Source: Thalassospira sp.
GTDB lineage: Bacteria; Pseudomonadota; Alphaproteobacteria; Rhodospirillales; Thalassospiraceae
DNA length: 64,000 bases
Assembly (NCBI RefSeq): GCF_030690045.1
Contig: NZ_JAUYHK010000011.1
Coordinates: forward strand, 558,001 to 622,000
Reading direction: 5' to 3'
The position numbers and the translations under genes are program-made. Each line of letters opens with the position of its first letter. Position 1 is the first letter of the stretch. The notes beneath the pieces were generated by a model that worked only from the letters and a program-made list of their open reading frames with translations, was not told where the DNA came from and ran no database searches. Positions 44,560 to 52,370 of the stretch are shown here, piece after piece.

Positions 44560-45204
44560 ATGAATCGCGATGATGTTGATATAATTGGATGCAAACGGGG
44601 TTGGGACGGTTATTTCAAGCTTGATGTCTATCAGGTTAGGCACAAACGATTTGATGGTGACCTTAGCCCGGTTTTACATCGGGAAATTCTGGATCGCGGC
44701 CATGCGGTAGCGGTTCTGCCTTATGACCCGCTGCGTGATGAAGTTGTGCTGATTGAGCAATTTCGCCCCGGTACGCTGGCGGTGCAGGATCGTCAGCCTG
44801 ATATGCCGATCTGGCTGATTGAAATCGTTGCCGGCATCATTGAAGAAGGCGAAACGGCCCTTGATGTCGCCCGGCGGGAAACCCGCGAAGAATCAGGTTG
44901 CGAGATCATCGGTGATTTGATGCCGATATCGCAGTATTATGTTTCGCCGGGGTGTTCCACCGAAACGGTGACGCTGTATTGCGGACGGGTCGATGCCGCC
45001 TCTGTGGGCGGCCTGCATGGTGTGGCCGATGAGGGCGAAGATATCCGCGTTTTTACTGTCCCCGCCCCCGACTGTTTTGCCATGATGGCCCGTGGCGAGA
45101 TTTGCAATGCCGTAACCATCATTGCCCTGCAATGGCTGATGCTGAACCGGGATCGCCTGCGTAACGAAGCAGGTGTGTTGAAAAGCCAAAAATTAAACAT
45201 GTAA
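44560..45204 (+). CDS. Nudix hydrolase, ADP-ribose pyrophosphatase type
   Basis: A 214-residue protein of the NudF/TrgB type that should cleave ADP-ribose or related nucleoside diphosphates. The Nudix box is complete: GIIEEGETALDVARRETREESG. Upstream GHAVAVLPYDP and VVLIEQFRPG and downstream YYVSPGCSTE fit the ADP-ribose pyrophosphatase subgroup. AGGA lies nine bases upstream. It precedes the cysteine synthase gene with a promoter between them. Confidence 0.9.
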   Translation: MNRDDVDIIGCKRGWDGYFKLDVYQVRHKRFDGDLSPVLHREILDRGHAVAVLPYDPLRDEVVLIEQFRPGTLAVQDRQPDMPIWLIEIVAGIIEEGETALDVARRETREESGCEIIGDLMPISQYYVSPGCSTETVTLYCGRVDAASVGGLHGVADEGEDIRVFTVPAPDCFAMMARGEICNAVTIIALQWLMLNRDRLRNEAGVLKSQKLNM

Positions 45205-45218
45205 ATTATGTTGTTAAT

Positions 45219-45247
45219 TTTAAACTGTGTTGACTTTTGTGTATAAA
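45219..45247 (+). promoter_or_regulatory. Probable sigma-70 promoter of the cysteine synthase gene
   Basis: TTTAAA at 45219-45224 and TATAAA at 45242-45247 are separated by exactly 17 bases and lie about 49 bases before the ATG. Confidence 0.4.
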
Positions 45248-45295
45248 TACCCCTATCAACAGGGAACATATTTTTCACCTGATTCGGAGTCTGTC

Positions 45296-46294
45296 ATGGA
45301 CATTCGCAATGGCACCATCGAGGCCATTGGCCGCACGCCGCTGATCCGCCTGAAAAAGGTTTCGGAACTGACCGGCTGCACCATTCTGGGCAAGGCCGAA
45401 TACGCCAATCCCGGTGGATCGGTCAAGGACCGCGCGGCCCTTGCCATTATCCGCGATGCCGAAAAACGCGGTGTACTCAAACCCGGCGGCGTCATTGTCG
45501 AAGGAACGGCCGGCAATACCGGTATTGGCCTTGCCGTTGTTGGTAATGCGTTGGGCTATCGCACCGTGATTGTCATCCCGGAAACGCAAAGTCAGGAAAA
45601 GAAAGACCTGTTGCGGCTTTTGGGGGCAGATCTGCGCGAGGTTCCGGCCGTCCCCTATCGCGATCAGAACAATTATGTGCATGTATCGCGCCGTCTGGCC
45701 GAAGAACTGGCAAAATCCGAACCCAATGGTGCCATCTGGGCCAACCAGTTTGACAATATCGCCAACCGGCAGGGTCATATCGATACCACCGGCCCGGAAA
45801 TCTGGGATCAGACCGATGGCAAGGTCGATGGTTTTATTTGTGCGGTCGGGACCGGCGGAACACTTGCCGGGGTTGCGATGGCACTGCGTGATCGCAATAA
45901 AAACATCCAGATCGGTCTGGCCGACCCGATGGGGGCTGCTTTGTTCAGCCATTACAAACATGGCGAACTGAAATCCGAGGGCAGCTCGATTTCCGAAGGT
46001 ATTGGTCAGGGCCGCATCACTGCCAATCTTGACGGGCTTGAAATCGACCATCCCTTCCAGATTTCCGACGATGAAATGTTGCCGATCGTCTTTGACCTGT
46101 TGAAGGAAGAAGGCCTGTGCATGGGCGGATCAACCGGGATCAACATCGCCGGTGCCGTCCGCCTCGCCCGTGAACTGGGCCCGGGCAAAACCATCGTTAC
46201 CATTCTGTGTGACCTTGGCACCCGTTATCAAAGCAAATTATGGAACCCGGCGTTTCTTAAGGAAAAAGGTTTGCCGGTGCCGGACTGGCTGTAA
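45296..46294 (+). CDS. cysK: Cysteine synthase A
   Basis: A 332-residue fold-type II PLP enzyme that makes cysteine from O-acetylserine and sulfide. The PLP lysine is Lys44 in NPGGSVKDRAA; the substrate loop GTAGNTGIGLA and the phosphate-binding GTGGTLAG are intact. GGAG lies seven bases upstream of the ATG; an upstream TTG would add 23 non-conserved residues. It ends in a good terminator and appears monocistronic. A cystathionine-beta-synthase-like role is possible but less likely because there is no C-terminal domain. Confidence 0.93.
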   Translation: MDIRNGTIEAIGRTPLIRLKKVSELTGCTILGKAEYANPGGSVKDRAALAIIRDAEKRGVLKPGGVIVEGTAGNTGIGLAVVGNALGYRTVIVIPETQSQEKKDLLRLLGADLREVPAVPYRDQNNYVHVSRRLAEELAKSEPNGAIWANQFDNIANRQGHIDTTGPEIWDQTDGKVDGFICAVGTGGTLAGVAMALRDRNKNIQIGLADPMGAALFSHYKHGELKSEGSSISEGIGQGRITANLDGLEIDHPFQISDDEMLPIVFDLLKEEGLCMGGSTGINIAGAVRLARELGPGKTIVTILCDLGTRYQSKLWNPAFLKEKGLPVPDWL

Positions 46295-46314
46295 ACCTGC
46301 CTGCCTGATCAGAC

Positions 46315-46350
46315 AAACAGCGGTACTTCATGGTGCCGCTGTTTTCTTTT
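46315..46350 (+). terminator. Intrinsic terminator of cysK
   Basis: A 12-bp stem AAACAGCGGTAC / GTGCCGCTGTTT with one wobble pair is followed by a T-rich tail, 20 bases after the stop. Confidence 0.82.
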
Positions 46351-46452
46351 GGGCTATCAGGGACTGGCAAGGCGCTGATTTTGGCTTAAATTACCTTCAA
46401 CCGTGCAATCTGGCGCGCCCGGTAATGGCTGCGCCCAACCGAAAGTCAGTTG

Positions 46453-47475
46453 ATGACCCGTTTTTCCGTTCTTGATCTTTGCCCTGTCAATCAGGGTGAA
46501 CATCCAGGCAATGCCTTGCGCAATACGCTTGATCTGGCCCGTCATGCCGAAAATCTTGGCTTTTATCGTTACTGGCTGGCCGAACATCACAATATGCCCG
46601 GCATTGCCAGTGCCGCTACTTCTGTCGTGATTGCCCATGTCGCAGCGGGTACAAAGACTATCAGGGTCGGATCGGGTGGCATTATGTTGCCCAATCATGC
46701 GCCTTTGGTCGTCGCCGAACAATTTGGCACCCTTGATGCCCTGTATCCCGGCCGGATTGATCTTGGCATTGGCCGGGCACCGGGCACGGATCAACGCACC
46801 GCCGCTGCCCTGCGCCGTGATATGACCGGCTCCGAAGACCGGTTTATTCAGGATGTGTTACAGGTGCAGAATTTTCTGGCCCCGCTGGAAGGCAACCCGC
46901 CGATCCGGGCTGTGCCGGGTTATGGGTCCGAAGTGCCGATATGGTTACTGGGCAGCAGCCTGTTTTCGGCCGATCTCGCCGCCCGGCTGGGCCTGCCATT
47001 TGCCTTTGCCTCTCATTTTGCCCCTGATTATCTGCTGGATGCGCTGGCCTTGTATCGCGACCGTTTTGAACCCTCCCGACAGCTTGACGCCCCCTATGCG
47101 GTGGCAGGAATCGGTTTCTTTGCCGCAGATACGGATGAAGAAGGCCAGTTCATTGCCACCTCGATGCAGCAACAATTTCTCAATCTGCGGCGCGGCACGC
47201 CGGGGCAATTACCCAAACCGGTTGAAAACATGGATCCGCTTTGGAACCGCGTTGAAAAAGCCGGGGTCGATCACGCCATGCGCTATGCCGCGATTGGCGG
47301 GCGCGACACGGTACGCCAACATCTGCGTGAATTTCTGGAACTGACCGGGGTTGATGAATTGATCCTGACCGCAAATATCCATGATCATCAGGCCCGCCTG
47401 AAATCCTTTGCCATCGCGGCCGATATTCGCGATGAACTGATTGCGGAAACCGCATCGAAACGCGATTGCGCCTAA
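46453..47475 (+). CDS. LLM-class flavin-dependent oxidoreductase
   Basis: A 340-residue luciferase-like monooxygenase-fold protein of the YhbW-like type: [68 protein letters not shown] reduced flavin (FMN or F420-like) is expected, but the substrate is unknown. The ATG follows a weak ribosome site; the TTG three bases upstream is an alternative. A hairpin follows the stop. Confidence 0.9.
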   Translation: MTRFSVLDLCPVNQGEHPGNALRNTLDLARHAENLGFYRYWLAEHHNMPGIASAATSVVIAHVAAGTKTIRVGSGGIMLPNHAPLVVAEQFGTLDALYPGRIDLGIGRAPGTDQRTAAALRRDMTGSEDRFIQDVLQVQNFLAPLEGNPPIRAVPGYGSEVPIWLLGSSLFSADLAARLGLPFAFASHFAPDYLLDALALYRDRFEPSRQLDAPYAVAGIGFFAADTDEEGQFIATSMQQQFLNLRRGTPGQLPKPVENMDPLWNRVEKAGVDHAMRYAAIGGRDTVRQHLREFLELTGVDELILTANIHDHQARLKSFAIAADIRDELIAETASKRDCA

Positions 47476-47485
47476 ACAGGCTTTC

Positions 47486-47520
47486 GGGATTCCCGTGATG
47501 CGGGAATCCCTTGCCTTTTC
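47486..47520 (+). terminator. Probable terminator after the LLM oxidoreductase
   Basis: A perfect 10-bp stem GGGATTCCCG / CGGGAATCCC is followed by TTGCCTTTTC, 11 bases after the stop. The T-tract is interrupted. Confidence 0.65.
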
Positions 47521-47649
47521 CACCATACGGAATGAGGGTTTTCATCCTCTTGTTTATCATCGCTGCTTCGGCCATCATGGCGGCGCGGTGATCTTTATCT
47601 CTTTTTTCGCCGCAATCCTTTGTTTTCACGAATGCTTCCGGCGCACATA

Positions 47650-49227
47650 ATGACCGATTTCCTTTTGGCTTCCCTGCCGATTGCCACCATTCTGCTGTTG
47701 ATGATCAAGGCCAATTGGGGGGCGGCGCGCGCCGGGGCGGCGGCGTGGTTTGTCACGGTCGTCATTGCGATTTTCGCCTTTGGAGCCTCGACCGATATCC
47801 TGATCCATGCCCAGGCCAAGGGTGTGATGCTGGCCCTTTATATTCTTTATATCGTATGGGCCGCCCTGATCCTGTATTTCGTGGCCGATGAAGCCGGGGC
47901 GATTGCCACCATTGGCGCGGCCATTCGCCGCCTGACCGATGACCGTCCCCTGCAATTGCTGATCCTTGGCTATGTTTTTGCCACCTTCCTGCAAGGTGTT
48001 GCCGGGTTTGGGGTGCCGATTGCGGTGATTGCGCCGCTATTGCTGGGCATCGGGTTTTCGCCGGTAATTGCGGTTGCCGCCCCGATGATCGGGCATAGCT
48101 GGTCGGTGTTGTTTGGCAATATGGCAACATCGTTCGAGGCCCTGATCGGCGTCACCGGCATTCCGGGCGAGATGTTGACGCATTATTCCGCCATTTTGCT
48201 GGGCCTGTCGGGATTTACCTGCGGGGCGGCGGTGTTATGGCTGGATGGCGGGTTTCGCACCGTCCGCCGCCGGATTGTACCGCTTGTGATCATTGCCGGG
48301 GTGATGGGAATTGTGCAGTATCTGATGGCCAATTACGGCGTCTGGACGCTGGGCGGCCTGACCGCCGGGATTGCCGGGCTGGCGACCTCGATTATCGTCA
48401 CCCGTTTCTGGCAACCCCACCCCGACGATATTGCCGAAAAACAGGACGCCGACCCCGATCACATGCCCCTGATTGAAGGATTAACGCCTTATCTTGTTTT
48501 CATGGTGGTTGTCGGACTGGCAACCTTTGTCAAACCGGTGGCAGATTTTCTGGGCGGTGTAACGCTGTTTCTGGAAACACCGGCGATGACCACGCAAACG
48601 GGATGGCAAATCGCCGCAGAAAGCAGCGCCAAACTGGCCGTTTTCGGCCATCCCGGTGCCTTGTTGCTTTATACCGCCGCCATCAGTTTTATATTTTTCA
48701 AAACACGCAAACGATATCGCGATGGGGCGGCACAACGCATCTGGCAACGCACGGTCAAAAGCGGCTTGCCAACCAGTATCGGCATGGTTTCGGTCATTGG
48801 TCTTGCCCTGATCATGGATCATGCCGGGATGACCTATGCCCTAGCGCAGGGCGGGGCCATTCTGTTTTCCGGATCAATGGCGATTGCCTATCCGTTACTG
48901 GCCCCGGCGATTGGCGCGCTGGGTGCCTTCATGACCGGCAGCACCAATAATTCCAATGTCGTCTTTGGCATGTTTCAGCGCCACACCGCCGAATTATCGG
49001 GGATTTCTACCGCCCTTGTTCTGGCAGCACAGGCGACCGGTGCGTCACTGGGCAGCATGTTGGCCCCGTCAAAAATTCTGGTCGGCTGTTCAACGGTGGG
49101 ATTGTCGGGCAAGGAAGGCCCGGTTTTATCGGTTGTATTGAAAACCGGGGTGATCCTGACTGTCCTGAGCGGGTTGTTTGCCCTTGGCCTGATGGTGCTG
49201 ATTATGATGAATGGGGGGGCGGCATGA
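47650..49227 (+). CDS. lctP: L-lactate permease family transporter
   Basis: A 525-residue polytopic inner-membrane permease of the LctP family that imports lactate or glycolate with protons. FLQGVAGFGVPIAV, APMIGHSWSVLFGNMATSF and FMTGSTNNSNVVFG are characteristic. The chosen ATG begins MTDFLLASLPIATIL; the ribosome site is weak and an upstream in-frame TTG exists. Its stop overlaps the start of a 52-codon membrane-protein gene as ATGA. No lactate dehydrogenase lies nearby. Confidence 0.93.
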   Translation: MTDFLLASLPIATILLLMIKANWGAARAGAAAWFVTVVIAIFAFGASTDILIHAQAKGVMLALYILYIVWAALILYFVADEAGAIATIGAAIRRLTDDRPLQLLILGYVFATFLQGVAGFGVPIAVIAPLLLGIGFSPVIAVAAPMIGHSWSVLFGNMATSFEALIGVTGIPGEMLTHYSAILLGLSGFTCGAAVLWLDGGFRTVRRRIVPLVIIAGVMGIVQYLMANYGVWTLGGLTAGIAGLATSIIVTRFWQPHPDDIAEKQDADPDHMPLIEGLTPYLVFMVVVGLATFVKPVADFLGGVTLFLETPAMTTQTGWQIAAESSAKLAVFGHPGALLLYTAAISFIFFKTRKRYRDGAAQRIWQRTVKSGLPTSIGMVSVIGLALIMDHAGMTYALAQGGAILFSGSMAIAYPLLAPAIGALGAFMTGSTNNSNVVFGMFQRHTAELSGISTALVLAAQATGASLGSMLAPSKILVGCSTVGLSGKEGPVLSVVLKTGVILTVLSGLFALGLMVLIMMNGGAA

Positions 49228-49382
49228 AGAAAATAATCTTTAATCCGGTCGTGCTGGTAATGGCATCGCTGATCCTGCCCCTGCTGGCTTATGGGGCGGA
49301 AACCGCCAGTCTGCATGGATTTGCCATGGCCCTGTTTATCGCCTTTGCCGCAACCATGGCAGTTTTGGTCATCCGCAAATAA
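49224..49382 (+). CDS. Small membrane protein coupled to lactate permease
   Basis: A 52-residue ORF starting MKKIIFNPVVLVMASLI with two hydrophobic segments, at about 8-24 and 32-50, separated by GAETASLHG, and ending VIRK. Its ATG overlaps the permease stop as ATGA, and GGGGGGCGG lies just upstream as a plausible ribosome site. The stop is next to the convergent LysE gene. I do not recognise a family. Overlap, orientation and composition support a real gene that could be an accessory subunit of the permease. Confidence 0.7.
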   Translation: MKKIIFNPVVLVMASLILPLLAYGAETASLHGFAMALFIAFAATMAVLVIRK

Positions 49383-50015
49383 TCAGGGTTTCAGGGCAAT
49401 CAGCCTGATCCCAAATCCAATAAAGATCGCCCCTGTCACCCCTTTGAGCCAGCGTTGGAAAACGCCGTTGCGCATCGCATTTCCCAGGCGGGACAACAGC
49501 AAAACCATCGCCGAAAACCAGACGATATTGATCGCCGAATGCACCACAACCAGCAGGAATGCATTCAGAACCGCGCCCTCGCCAACCGGCATGAATTGCG
49601 GAAAGGCAGCCAGATAGAACATCGATACCTTGGGATTAAGGACATTGGTCAGAAATCCTTCGCCACAGGCAATTGCCAATGTCCGTTTGCGCCGGGCCGG
49701 TTCCACCTTTTTCATCACTGCCGCCCCGCGCCACGCCTCGCGCAGGGCCTTGATGCCGATCCAGCACAAATAGGCCGCCCCGATGATTTTAACGATCATG
49801 AAAGCCTGTGCCGATTGCACAAGAATCATCGAAATCCCCAAAATCGCCAAGGCACCATGCACATAAAAGGCGGCGACAAAACCGGCAATATTGGCAAACC
49901 CCGCCGCCCGCCCGGATGTTGGCACCGTTTTGGCAACCAAAACCCCGTTCGGGCCGGGTGACATCACCAGCAAAGCCGTCACAAAGGCAAAACTTAAAAC
50001 ATGTGTCCATTCCAT
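49383..50015 (-). CDS. LysE/RhtB-family amino acid exporter
   Basis: A 210-residue inner-membrane protein with the family pattern VTALLVMSPGPNGVLVAK at the N-terminus, AAYLCWIGIKALREA in the middle and a conserved GFLTNVLNPKVSMFYLAAFPQF. About six membrane segments are present. The ATG at 50015 has GGGGA eight bases upstream; an upstream TTG would add six residues. It probably exports an amino acid or derivative, substrate unknown. It is immediately convergent with the small lactate-permease partner. Confidence 0.92.
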   Translation of the reverse strand: MEWTHVLSFAFVTALLVMSPGPNGVLVAKTVPTSGRAAGFANIAGFVAAFYVHGALAILGISMILVQSAQAFMIVKIIGAAYLCWIGIKALREAWRGAAVMKKVEPARRKRTLAIACGEGFLTNVLNPKVSMFYLAAFPQFMPVGEGAVLNAFLLVVVHSAINIVWFSAMVLLLSRLGNAMRNGVFQRWLKGVTGAIFIGFGIRLIALKP

Positions 50016-50088
50016 GACGACATCCCCGGACAAAGTGGCAGATGACGCACTCTATACCCGTTCTGAAACATCCGGCAAGCAGGCAAAA

Positions 50089-51141
50089 TCAAGCCGAACC
50101 CAGCCGTTCCAACCCGTATTTCCGATCCAGTATCGGTTGCCACCAGTCGCGCCGGGCCATATACCACGCCACGGTTTCACGCAGACCGCGGGCAAGATCA
50201 TATTGCGCCCGCCAGCCCAGTTCATCCCTGATTTTTGACGCATCAATCGCATAACGCCGGTCATGGCCGGGGCGATCCGGCACAAAGGTAATCAGATCAT
50301 CGGCATGGCGCACCGGAATATCGGGCGCACATTCCAGCACAGCCGCAAAAATCCGGCGGACCATGTCGATATTGCGGGATTCGTTATGGCCGCCGACATT
50401 ATAGGTTTCGCCCGCCCGGCCCTTTTCAACAATCAGCCTTAACGCCCGTGCATGGTCATCGACATGCAACCAGTCGCGCACATTGCCGCCATCGCCATAC
50501 ACCGGCATGGATTGCCCGGACACAGCATTCAGGATCATCAAGGGCACAAATTTTTCGGGGAACTGATACGGCCCGTAATTGTTGGAGCAGTTGGAAACAA
50601 TCACCGGCAAACCATAGGTATGATGCCACGCCCGCACCAGATGATCGGACGCCGCCTTGCTGGCCGAATAGGGCGATGTCGGGCGATAGGGACTGGTTTC
50701 ATCAAACAACCCTTCATCCCCCAACGCCCCATAAACCTCGTCAGTCGAAATATGATGAAACCGGAACGCCTTCTGGCGTGGCCCCGGCACGCCGCGCCAA
50801 TATTCCAGTACCGCCATCAGCAATTCATACGTACCGACAATATTGGTCTGCACAAACACACCCGGCCCGTCAATCGACCGGTCCACATGGCTTTCAGCCG
50901 CCAGATGCATGACCGCATCGGGTTGAAACCGCGCCAAGGCATCACGAATCGCCGCACGGTCACCGATATCGGCCTGCACAAATTGATAATCGCGGTGGGT
51001 TTCAATATCGCGCAAGGATCGCAGATCAGCGGCATAGGTCAGCTTGTCGATATTCAAAACCTGCCAGCCGCATTCCCCCACCAGATAACGGCATAGCGCC
51101 GATCCGATAAACCCCGCACCGCCCGTCACCATCACCCGCAT
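50089..51141 (-). CDS. rfbB: dTDP-glucose 4,6-dehydratase
   Basis: A 350-residue extended short-chain dehydrogenase. The NAD-binding [21 protein letters not shown] and the catalytic YSASK are intact, with [17 protein letters not shown] and RDWLHVDDH typical of RfbB/RmlB. It makes dTDP-4-keto-6-deoxyglucose for rhamnose or other deoxysugars in surface polysaccharides. The ATG at 51141 has AAGG nine bases upstream; the 90-residue N-terminal extension of the longest ORF is not family-like. rmlA, rmlC and rmlD are not in the window, so the gene is isolated here. Confidence 0.94.
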   Translation of the reverse strand: MRVMVTGGAGFIGSALCRYLVGECGWQVLNIDKLTYAADLRSLRDIETHRDYQFVQADIGDRAAIRDALARFQPDAVMHLAAESHVDRSIDGPGVFVQTNIVGTYELLMAVLEYWRGVPGPRQKAFRFHHISTDEVYGALGDEGLFDETSPYRPTSPYSASKAASDHLVRAWHHTYGLPVIVSNCSNNYGPYQFPEKFVPLMILNAVSGQSMPVYGDGGNVRDWLHVDDHARALRLIVEKGRAGETYNVGGHNESRNIDMVRRIFAAVLECAPDIPVRHADDLITFVPDRPGHDRRYAIDASKIRDELGWRAQYDLARGLRETVAWYMARRDWWQPILDRKYGLERLGSA

Positions 51142-51389
51142 TGCCAATACCTTTGTCCCGTTGGTCTTTTCTCTTGTGCGACAGCGAAACACCGAAAAAT
51201 GGCCCGGAAAAGGCAATCCGGGTATCGGTCCATATCGACAAGCGGGAAAATTTCGTGTGGTTGTCGTTGCGGTCGCGATGGTTATTTTGACCGTTGCCAT
51301 AGCCCCCATGATACTCAACCCTTTGATTTTAAGCCGTTTTTGGTCGGGTAGCGGTGCGCCTGTAAAGTTTTTCAGATTTTTTGAAAAAA
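51142..51389. other. Region upstream of rfbB, no confident gene
   Basis: This 248-base stretch must hold the rfbB promoter. On the plus strand an ORF at 51161-51397 (TTG or GTG start) encodes a hydrophobic stretch that could be one membrane pass, but it has no ribosome site and ends in AT-rich codons, so I do not call it. The last 20 bases are A/T-rich with an imperfect TTTTTCA / TGAAAAA dyad. Confidence 0.5.
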
Positions 51390-51404
51390 GTTCTTGATTT
51401 GTTC
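51390..51404 (+). promoter_or_regulatory. LexA box (alphaproteobacterial type), copy 1
   Basis: GTTC-N7-GTTC (GTTCTTGATTTGTTC) is an exact match to the alphaproteobacterial LexA consensus. It overlaps a candidate promoter with -35 TTGATT (51394-51399), a 17-base spacer and -10 CATAAC (51417-51422), so bound LexA would block polymerase. A near-identical copy lies at 52342. Confidence 0.75.
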
Positions 51405-51428
51405 TTTTCACTGTGGCATAACAGAAAA

Positions 51429-51490
51429 GTCAAGGGGATAAATCCGCCCGGACCGAAACCCGCAAGGCCTTGTGCCTTGCGGGTTTTTTC
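51429..51490 (+). ncRNA. Candidate SOS-controlled small RNA or terminated leader
   Basis: The transcript is predicted from the promoter at 51394-51422 to the intrinsic terminator at 51457-51490, about 62 nt with no start codon. The 5' part is A-rich, and the 3' part is a 10-12 bp hairpin plus T6. It could be a small RNA or an attenuated leader for the 35-codon ORF beyond. I recognise no RNA family. Confidence 0.45.
51457..51490 (+). terminator. Strong intrinsic terminator inside the SOS locus
   Basis: Stem CCCGCAAGGC / GCCTTGCGGG with loop CTTGT is followed by six T residues. No protein gene lies between the LexA-box promoter and this hairpin. Confidence 0.9.
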
Positions 51491-51513
51491 GTTTGGGCCA
51501 GAGGAAAGAGGCG

Positions 51514-51621
51514 ATGATGATGCAGCGATATAAAGACAGACAAGGCGGCGGGCGAACCACCCGCAAAATCATGACCGGCGGATGGAGAAGCCATTACGGG
51601 GGCATTCTGCCGGTCCGCTAA
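51514..51621 (+). CDS. Candidate 35-residue small protein behind the SOS promoter
   Basis: The ORF reads MMMQRYKDRQGGGRTTRKIM then TGGWRSHYGGILPVR and stop. It is basic, Gly-rich and not hydrophobic. A strong GAGG (9 bases) and AGAGG (2-8 bases before the three tandem ATGs) precede it. Expression from the LexA-box promoter would need read-through of the terminator 24 bases upstream. I recognise no homologue. The ribosome site is the main support; chance cannot be excluded. Confidence 0.4.
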   Translation: MMMQRYKDRQGGGRTTRKIMTGGWRSHYGGILPVR

Positions 51622-52341
51622 CCCGGCCATTTGTCAGGACGCCCGAATTGCGTCTTGTCGGTGGCGTCCTGCCCGGATCGTGCCGGGAGCCATCCGGTCT
51701 TGCCGGGGGTGGCAGGAGCGGGTGGTGGGTCCGTTGGTGAGGCTGACGGATGCCCGAGGTGCGCCTTGTGGCTGGCCGTGCCTGCCCGGATCTCGTGGCG
51801 GGAGCTGTCGGCCTTGCCGGGGGTGTTGGTACGGCGGGCGGAAGCCCGAAGTGTGTCCGGTTCCCGTGATTGCGGGAAAGGCGGGTTGTGGCCGGGCCGT
51901 CTTGCGGCGGGTTCGGTGTGATCGGGGCGAAAGCCCGGCGGTGGAAGGAAGACCCAAGCCTGCATTTTCGGATGCGGCTTGTGAGGCAGACGGGGGTATG
52001 GGCGCCATATCAGGTACCCCTGATGGAGCCGCACCAAAATCCCACGGGGGTAGTCCGTCTTGTGTGCATCGGTCCTGCCCGGTTAGCGATTCGGGGGCCA
52101 TCACAGCCGTTATATGGCGGTTTTCCGGGGCGGAGGGGTGTAGTGCGGCAACTTTACCGGTTGTTTTCATGGATCAGGATTGATTGCTGAAAGCGAGTCG
52201 GCGACGCCAGATTTTTTGATCTCATTAATCAAGGGTGATCATTGAAATGACAGGGTGCCACAACCGCGAAAGCGAGGGCATGGTGCGGCGGGGCCGGTTG
52301 GCGGCAAGGGCGAAGACACGGGGAATTTATTTCGCTTGAAT
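51622..52341 (+). other. G-rich, repeat-containing, hairpin-rich region with no credible protein gene
   Basis: This 720-base stretch is G/T-rich on the plus strand. Several long overlapping ORFs on both strands lack ribosome sites and have low-complexity Pro/Arg/Gly/Cys products. An imperfect repeat with 111-base spacing starts at GCCCGA 51641 and 51752, with a partial third copy at 51844. Hairpins include CCCGG / CCGGG (51672-51687), CGGGC-GGAA-GCCCG (51835-51848), TTCCCG / CGGGAA (51861-51878) and GGGC-GAAA-GCCC (51925-51936). Two of these have GNRA loops. It does not contain the conserved P4 core of RNase P RNA or a tmRNA tag. A structured RNA is possible. Confidence 0.5.
51641..51870 (+). 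repeat. Imperfect tandem repeat, about 111 bp, two and a half copies
   Basis: Copies starting at 51641 and 51752 share GCCCGA, TGCG(T/C)CTTGT, CTGCCCGGATC, CGGGAGC and CTTGCCGGGGGTG in the same order, with small indels. A partial third copy begins at 51844 (GCCCGAAGTGTGTCCGG). Each full copy includes a CCCG / CGGG hairpin. Confidence 0.6.
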
Positions 52342-52356
52342 GTTCTTATTTTGTTC
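52342..52356 (+). promoter_or_regulatory. LexA box (alphaproteobacterial type), copy 2
   Basis: GTTC-N7-GTTC (GTTCTTATTTTGTTC) lies 14 bases before the radical SAM ATG. With three more T residues it matches copy 1 at 51390 in all but two bases. A -35-like TTGAAT (52336-52341) abuts it. Confidence 0.8.
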
Positions 52357-52370
52357 TTTAGGTTGGTCCC

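Noticed and set aside
45230-45247. TTGACT paired with TATAAA as the cysK promoter
   Set aside because: Only about six bases separate them; the TTTAAA-N17-TATAAA pair fits instead.
51161-51397. 78-codon ORF with one hydrophobic stretch upstream of the SOS box
   Set aside because: TTG or GTG start without a ribosome site, AT-rich end, and it overlaps the rfbB promoter region and the LexA box. Possible but not supported enough.
51618-52190. Long overlapping ORFs on both strands (139, 178, 167 and 106 codons)
   Set aside because: Products are low-complexity and rich in Pro, Arg, Gly and Cys; none has a ribosome site; the frames shadow each other in G-rich repeat DNA.
52218-52234. FNR-like site TTGAT-N7-ATCAA
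   Set aside because: FNR/CRP-type sites need a four- to six-base centre; seven does not fit and no start site is at the right distance.
51622-52341. RNase P RNA, tmRNA, 6S or SRP RNA
   Set aside because: The conserved RNase P core, tmRNA tag codons and SRP loop were not found on either strand.
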